From the NCBI GenBank assembly GCA_027293665.1, contig JAPUFN010000322.1:1-9673 (forward strand): a stretch of DNA of 9,673 nucleotides, in the 5' to 3' direction. The stretch comes from Gammaproteobacteria bacterium (GTDB taxonomy: Bacteria; Pseudomonadota; Gammaproteobacteria; Pseudomonadales; Azotimanducaceae). Below are positions 7,214 to 9,673 of the stretch, in pieces. Under the pieces are notes generated by a model. It searched no databases. It had not been told where the DNA came from and saw nothing but the letters and a program-made list of their open reading frames with translations. Numbering within the stretch: position 1 is the stretch's first letter; every line of letters starts with the position of its first letter. A program made the translations under genes and the position numbers.

Positions 7214-7858
7214 TTACCGCGCGCCAGGATCGGCGGCGGCCGCGCGAATTTCGCTGATCAGTTGTTCTGCAACTGCCAGCATATCTGTATTGCTGCCCGC
7301 CATTCGACCATCCACCCGGTACTTGCCATCGACGATCAATGTCGGAACACCGGATACACCATAGGAAAGAGCAAGTCCATGAGCATTGGCTATACGCGCG
7401 TTGAGCACCATCGAGTTGTAGACCTGCTCGAACTGCGCCTGCGGGACACCGGCGGCGTCCTCAAAGAGGGCTGCCATCAGACTCGGTTTGCGCAGATCGA
7501 TACCTTTATCGTGGATCGCTTCGAATAGCGGCATGTGGACTTTTTCGGCAACTCCAAGCACCTCCGCGGCATAGAACGCTCGCGCGAGAATTTCCCAGGT
7601 CTCGTTAAAAACCGCCGGAATGCGCCGAAAATTCACGTCATCGCTCTGCGCGGCCTGCCAACGATCTATCCAGGGGTCGAAATTTTTGCAATGAATACAG
7701 GCGTAGGAAAAGACTTCCACGACCTCCACCTTTGCCGGGTCCTGGGTCGCCACCGGCACGGCCAGGCGAGAGTAGTGAGTGCCTTCGACGTACTCCGCAG
7801 CCTGCAATGGCAACGCGGTGAACGCCAGGAGAAGTATCAGTAACAGTGGTTGTTTCAT
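7214..7858 (-). CDS. dsbA: Thiol:disulfide interchange protein DsbA
   Basis: This periplasmic dithiol oxidase donates disulfide bonds to exported proteins and is normally reoxidised by membrane DsbB. The 214-residue precursor has a Sec signal peptide (MKQPLLLILLLAFTALPLQA, with cleavage near ALPLQA-AEY). The thioredoxin fold is split by the helical insertion usual for DsbA. The active site is FSYACIHCKNF, with Cys54 and Cys57. The inner dipeptide is Ile-His rather than the E. coli Pro-His. The cis-Pro loop is GVSGVPTLIV with Pro172. ATG 7858 has GGAA 6 nt upstream; an extended in-frame start at 7924 would place 22 hydrophilic residues ahead of the signal. The gene lies between cytochrome c4 and the EEP gene on the same strand; its stop is 18 nt before the upstream-most possible EEP start. 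No dsbB is in view. Confidence 0.96.
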   Translation of the reverse strand: MKQPLLLILLLAFTALPLQAAEYVEGTHYSRLAVPVATQDPAKVEVVEVFSYACIHCKNFDPWIDRWQAAQSDDVNFRRIPAVFNETWEILARAFYAAEVLGVAEKVHMPLFEAIHDKGIDLRKPSLMAALFEDAAGVPQAQFEQVYNSMVLNARIANAHGLALSYGVSGVPTLIVDGKYRVDGRMAGSNTDMLAVAEQLISEIRAAAADPGAR

Positions 7859-7883
7859 TTTCGATTCCGAATCTTGTCCCGAT

Positions 7884-7923
7884 CTAACTTGAGCCGAAGC
7901 GGCTAATGCGGGCGTGTCCCGCA
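7884..7923 (-). promoter_or_regulatory. Two adjacent hairpins in the dsbA leader
   Basis: AGCCG (7892-7896) and CGGCT (7900-7904) form a 5-bp stem with a 3-nt loop. Two bases on, TGCGGG (7907-7912) and CCCGCA (7918-7923) form a 6-bp stem with a 5-nt loop. Both lie 26-65 nt ahead of the dsbA ATG and would be in its mRNA leader. CTAACTTGAG at 7884-7893 also occurs, on the opposite strand, in the hairpin array near position 130. A role in mRNA stability or translation is possible but not shown. No T-tract follows, so this is not a clear terminator for the upstream cytochrome gene. Confidence 0.35.
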
Positions 7924-7989
7924 CGGCATTCCAGCCTAATCACACAACGCTGAAATTCTGTGATCACCATCCCGCCGCCACGCAACAGC

Positions 7990-8020
7990 GCCCGCGACCT
8001 GACTGGAAGCCCGCGACCTG
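7990..8020. repeat. Perfect 12-bp direct repeat in the cytochrome c4 - dsbA gap
   Basis: GCCCGCGACCTG occurs at 7990-8001 and again at 8009-8020, a 19-bp period, with a degenerate third copy (GCGCGACCGC) near 8028-8037. The 285-bp gap 7859-8143 around it carries no convincing gene. To the right, AAGCG/CGCTT (8026-8039) and GCAAGC/GCTTGC (8024-8050) are overlapping inverted repeats that cannot both form. CCGC-TGAA-GCGG near 8058-8069 is a further small hairpin. The repeat could be an operator for a dsbA promoter or simple slippage; I cannot decide. Confidence 0.4.
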
Positions 8021-8143
8021 GCCGCAAGCGCGACCGCTTAAGAAGCTTGCCAACAACCGCTGAAGCGGCCGCCAAAGGGCCCCGGCAGGAGATAAACACC
8101 GCAAGATTAGACTCCGGCGGGGTGGTTTGGTGCAACCTTCCCC

Positions 8144-8794
8144 TCAGTGGAGGCCTTGAATGTAATCGGCAAGCAAGCGGATTTCACCGTCCGTCAAGCC
8201 GCCGGCCACGCCGCGCATCATGCCACCATGTTCCTCGTCCGTTGCCCGATCACCCTCTCGATACGCGGTCAGCTGGGCAATGGTGTACGCGCTGGGCTGA
8301 CCGCTGATCCCCGGAAACCCTGCCGGCGCATTGCCACTGCCGGATGGATTGTGACAGGCGCTACAGGCGGCCACGCTTTTCCTGCTGATGCCACCGCGAT
8401 AGATCTGCTCAGCTCTGGCGAGGTCCGCATCGCTACCTTCAGCTTGATTCACTTTGGCCGGCAGCGAGGCATAGTACGCGGCCAGATCGGCCATATCCTG
8501 GTCGGACTTGGCGACGAGCTGACCCGCCATCAGGAGCACTGTGCGTTCACCGGATTTGATCATCTGTAACTGAGCCAGCGTATAGGCCTCATTCTGGCCA
8601 GCGAGGTTCGGATAGCTCGGATCGATGCCGCTGGCACCATCCGCACCATGACAGGCACCACAGACAGCTGCCTGCGCCTGTCCGGCCGCAGCGTCACCCC
8701 CGGCGAACGCCGGGACCGCGCCGGTAAGCGCACCTACAAAAGTGGCAAGCGCCACTAAAACCGTCGCCGACGGCCATGAATATCCGAATTGCAT
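8144..8794 (-). CDS. cc4: Cytochrome c4, diheme periplasmic electron carrier
   Basis: This 216-residue precursor is a diheme class I cytochrome that carries electrons to terminal oxidases in the periplasm. A signal peptide ends near VPAFA-GGD (about residue 31). Two similar domains follow. The first has CGACH (45-49) with probable axial Met89 in VLLMAGQ. The second has CSACH (144-148) with Met192 or Met193 in GGMMRGVAGGL. Length and domain pairing match the cytochrome c4 family. ATG 8794 has AAAGGA about 10 nt upstream, and a TATAAT box lies at 8835-8840. The gene diverges from engB and precedes dsbA by 285 bp on the same strand, an order recalled from Pseudomonas. Heme attachment needs the Ccm machinery, which is not in the window. 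Its partner could include the quinohemoprotein dehydrogenase nearby, but that is inference only. Confidence 0.96.
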   Translation of the reverse strand: MQFGYSWPSATVLVALATFVGALTGAVPAFAGGDAAAGQAQAAVCGACHGADGASGIDPSYPNLAGQNEAYTLAQLQMIKSGERTVLLMAGQLVAKSDQDMADLAAYYASLPAKVNQAEGSDADLARAEQIYRGGISRKSVAACSACHNPSGSGNAPAGFPGISGQPSAYTIAQLTAYREGDRATDEEHGGMMRGVAGGLTDGEIRLLADYIQGLH

Positions 8795-8834
8795 TACGCT
8801 TGCGTCCTTTATACTGGCCGGTCAAGGGGCGCGG

Positions 8835-8842
8835 ATTATATA
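8835..8842. promoter_or_regulatory. Two-way -10 element between cytochrome c4 and engB
   Basis: Within ATTATATA the minus strand reads a perfect TATAAT (8840 to 8835), facing cytochrome c4, while the plus strand reads TATATA (8837-8842), facing engB. Initiation would fall near 8828 and 8849, ahead of the ribosome sites AAGGA (8804-8808, minus) and AGGAG (8864-8868, plus). Clear -35 boxes are lacking on both sides. The minus-strand box is the stronger. The two genes are only 84 bp apart, so promoters must be close together. Confidence 0.5.
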
Positions 8843-8878
8843 CCAACTCCCCGTCCACCTCACAGGAGACCCAGCGTT

Positions 8879-9496
8879 TTGGCCGACCTGCAACGGCTTG
8901 AAGTCAGCTTTCTGACGAGCGCGCCCTCGCTGCGCAAGTGCCCGCCACCGCAGGGCCCTGAGGTCGCGTTTGCCGGCCGCTCGAACGCGGGTAAATCCAG
9001 CGTGCTCAACCGTCTGACCGGATCGCGGCAAACGGCCAGGGTGAGCAAAACCCCGGGCCGTACGCAGCTGCTGAATTTCTTCGCCGTGCGCGAGGGTGGC
9101 TGTCTGGTCGACTTGCCCGGGTACGGCTACGCGAAAGCCCAGAAGTCCACCCAGGCCGCCTGGCAGGAGTCGGTGAACGAATACCTGTCTTATCGCGAGA
9201 ATCTGGTTGCTGTGGTGCTGGTAATGGACATTCGCCATCCACTGCAACCCTTTGATACGCATTTGCTCGATTGGGCCCACGATTCCGGAATTCCGATGCG
9301 CGTGTTACTCAATAAAGCCGACAAGCTCAAACACGGCGCCCGCCAGAACACCCTGCGCAACGTCCAGCAGAAGCTCGCCGGCAACCCGTTTGCCCAGGTG
9401 CAAAGCTTCTCGGCAACCTCCGGGTTGGGGCAGGCAGAATTGCTGGAAACTCTCGTGGACTGGTTGGTCGGGCAACCCGGTTCAGCGGCGGATTAA
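8879..9496 (+). CDS. engB: Ribosome biogenesis GTP-binding protein EngB (YihA/YsxC)
   Basis: This is a small TRAFAC-class GTPase needed for large ribosomal subunit assembly in the cytoplasm. All five G motifs are present: G1 GRSNAGKSS (33-41), G2 KTPGRTQ (57-63), G3 DLPGYGYAK (78-86), G4 NKAD (145-148) and G5 SAT (178-180). TTG 8879 gives 205 residues, close to the 210 of E. coli YihA, with AGGAG about 10 nt upstream. It starts a typical N-terminus, ADLQRLEVSFLTSAPS. An in-frame ATG at 8789 would run through the promoter and ribosome site and add 30 residues foreign to the family. The gene diverges from cytochrome c4 and converges on polA, with only 3 bp between the stop codons. Confidence 0.97.
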   Translation: MADLQRLEVSFLTSAPSLRKCPPPQGPEVAFAGRSNAGKSSVLNRLTGSRQTARVSKTPGRTQLLNFFAVREGGCLVDLPGYGYAKAQKSTQAAWQESVNEYLSYRENLVAVVLVMDIRHPLQPFDTHLLDWAHDSGIPMRVLLNKADKLKHGARQNTLRNVQQKLAGNPFAQVQSFSATSGLGQAELLETLVDWLVGQPGSAAD

Positions 9497-9499
9497 CGC

Positions 9500-9673
9500 T
9501 CAGTGGGCCTGGTCCCAGTTGTCACCCTGTCCCACATCCACAATCAACGGCACGCTGAGTGCTGCAGCCGTGACCATCTGTTCGACAACGCCTGATACAA
9601 GCGCTTCTGTATCGTTTTCGGCAACCTCGAATACGAGCTCGTCATGCACCTGCATGATCATCAGCGCATCGAG
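9500..9673 (-). CDS. polA: DNA polymerase I, C-terminal end (partial)
   Basis: Only the last 57 codons plus TGA are in the window; the 5' part lies beyond the right edge. The translation begins LDALMIMQVHDELVFEV, containing motif C (QVHDE) of family A polymerases, whose Asp-Glu pair helps bind the catalytic metals. It ends PLIVDVGQGDNWDQAH, nearly identical to the E. coli PolA tail (GSGENWDQAH). The polymerase fills gaps during repair and Okazaki-fragment processing. It is convergent with engB; no terminator is visible in the 3-bp gap. Confidence 0.97.
   Translation of the reverse strand, partial: LDALMIMQVHDELVFEVAENDTEALVSGVVEQMVTAAALSVPLIVDVGQGDNWDQAH

Noticed and set aside
7884..8135. 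An 83-codon minus-strand frame in the cytochrome c4 - dsbA gap
   Set aside because: It starts at TTG without a ribosome site, has an Arg/Gly-rich low-information translation, and runs through the repeats and hairpins.
8147..8569. A 140-codon plus-strand frame opposite cytochrome c4
   Set aside because: It is antisense to a clear diheme cytochrome gene and has no family features.
8789..8878. Extending engB to the ATG at 8789
   Set aside because: The added 30 residues would be encoded by the divergent promoter region and lie upstream of the AGGAG ribosome site.
1..9673. A wholly new multigene system
   Set aside because: Every substantial gene falls in a known family with intact motifs; novelty is limited to intergenic repeats and an accessory enzyme pair.

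Overview
The window comes from the chromosome of a free-living gammaproteobacterium, about 58-60 % GC by eye. The right-hand part carries the gene order polA | engB | cytochrome c4 | dsbA | endonuclease/exonuclease/phosphatase protein. From memory, this is the order seen in Pseudomonas and related marine gammaproteobacteria. The homodimeric (AceE-type) pyruvate dehydrogenase E1 on the left agrees with that group. I cannot name the genus from the sequence alone. All seven complete genes and the one partial gene belong to known families. I found no phage, transposon, rRNA, tRNA, CRISPR or defence genes.

Layout. Positions 1-182 are a small AT-richer intergenic region on the 3' side of aceE, dense in inverted repeats. 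Its best part is two tandem hairpins with 8-bp stems and 8-nt loops whose stems differ by compensatory changes. aceE (183-2846, minus) encodes a full 887-residue E1 subunit starting at TTG; an aceF partner would lie beyond the left edge. A 137-bp divergent gap separates it from an epoxide-hydrolase-like alpha/beta hydrolase (2984-3865, plus). Fifty bases later comes a PQQ-dependent alcohol dehydrogenase with a fused cytochrome c domain and a lipoprotein-type signal (3916-6177, plus), preceded by a good extended -10 promoter. This gene converges on a minus-strand run: cytochrome c4 (8144-8794), dsbA (7214-7858) and the endonuclease/exonuclease/phosphatase protein (6233-7123 or from 7195). A 285-bp gap with hairpins and a perfect 12-bp direct repeat lies between cytochrome c4 and dsbA. 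engB (8879-9496, plus) diverges from cytochrome c4 around a shared two-way -10 element. It ends 3 bp from the stop of polA, of which only the last 57 codons (9500-9673, minus) are in view.

How the genes work together. Pyruvate dehydrogenase feeds acetyl-CoA into central metabolism. The hydrolase and the quinohemoprotein dehydrogenase could form a small accessory oxidation unit (epoxide to diol to aldehyde), but their compartments differ and the link is only inferred from position. Cytochrome c4 and DsbA are periplasmic redox proteins: one a diheme electron carrier, the other a disulfide-forming oxidant. EngB (ribosome assembly GTPase) and PolA are housekeeping.

No wholly new system stands out. 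The signals most worth follow-up are the covarying hairpin pair after aceE, a related sequence in the dsbA leader, and the orphan PQQ dehydrogenase.
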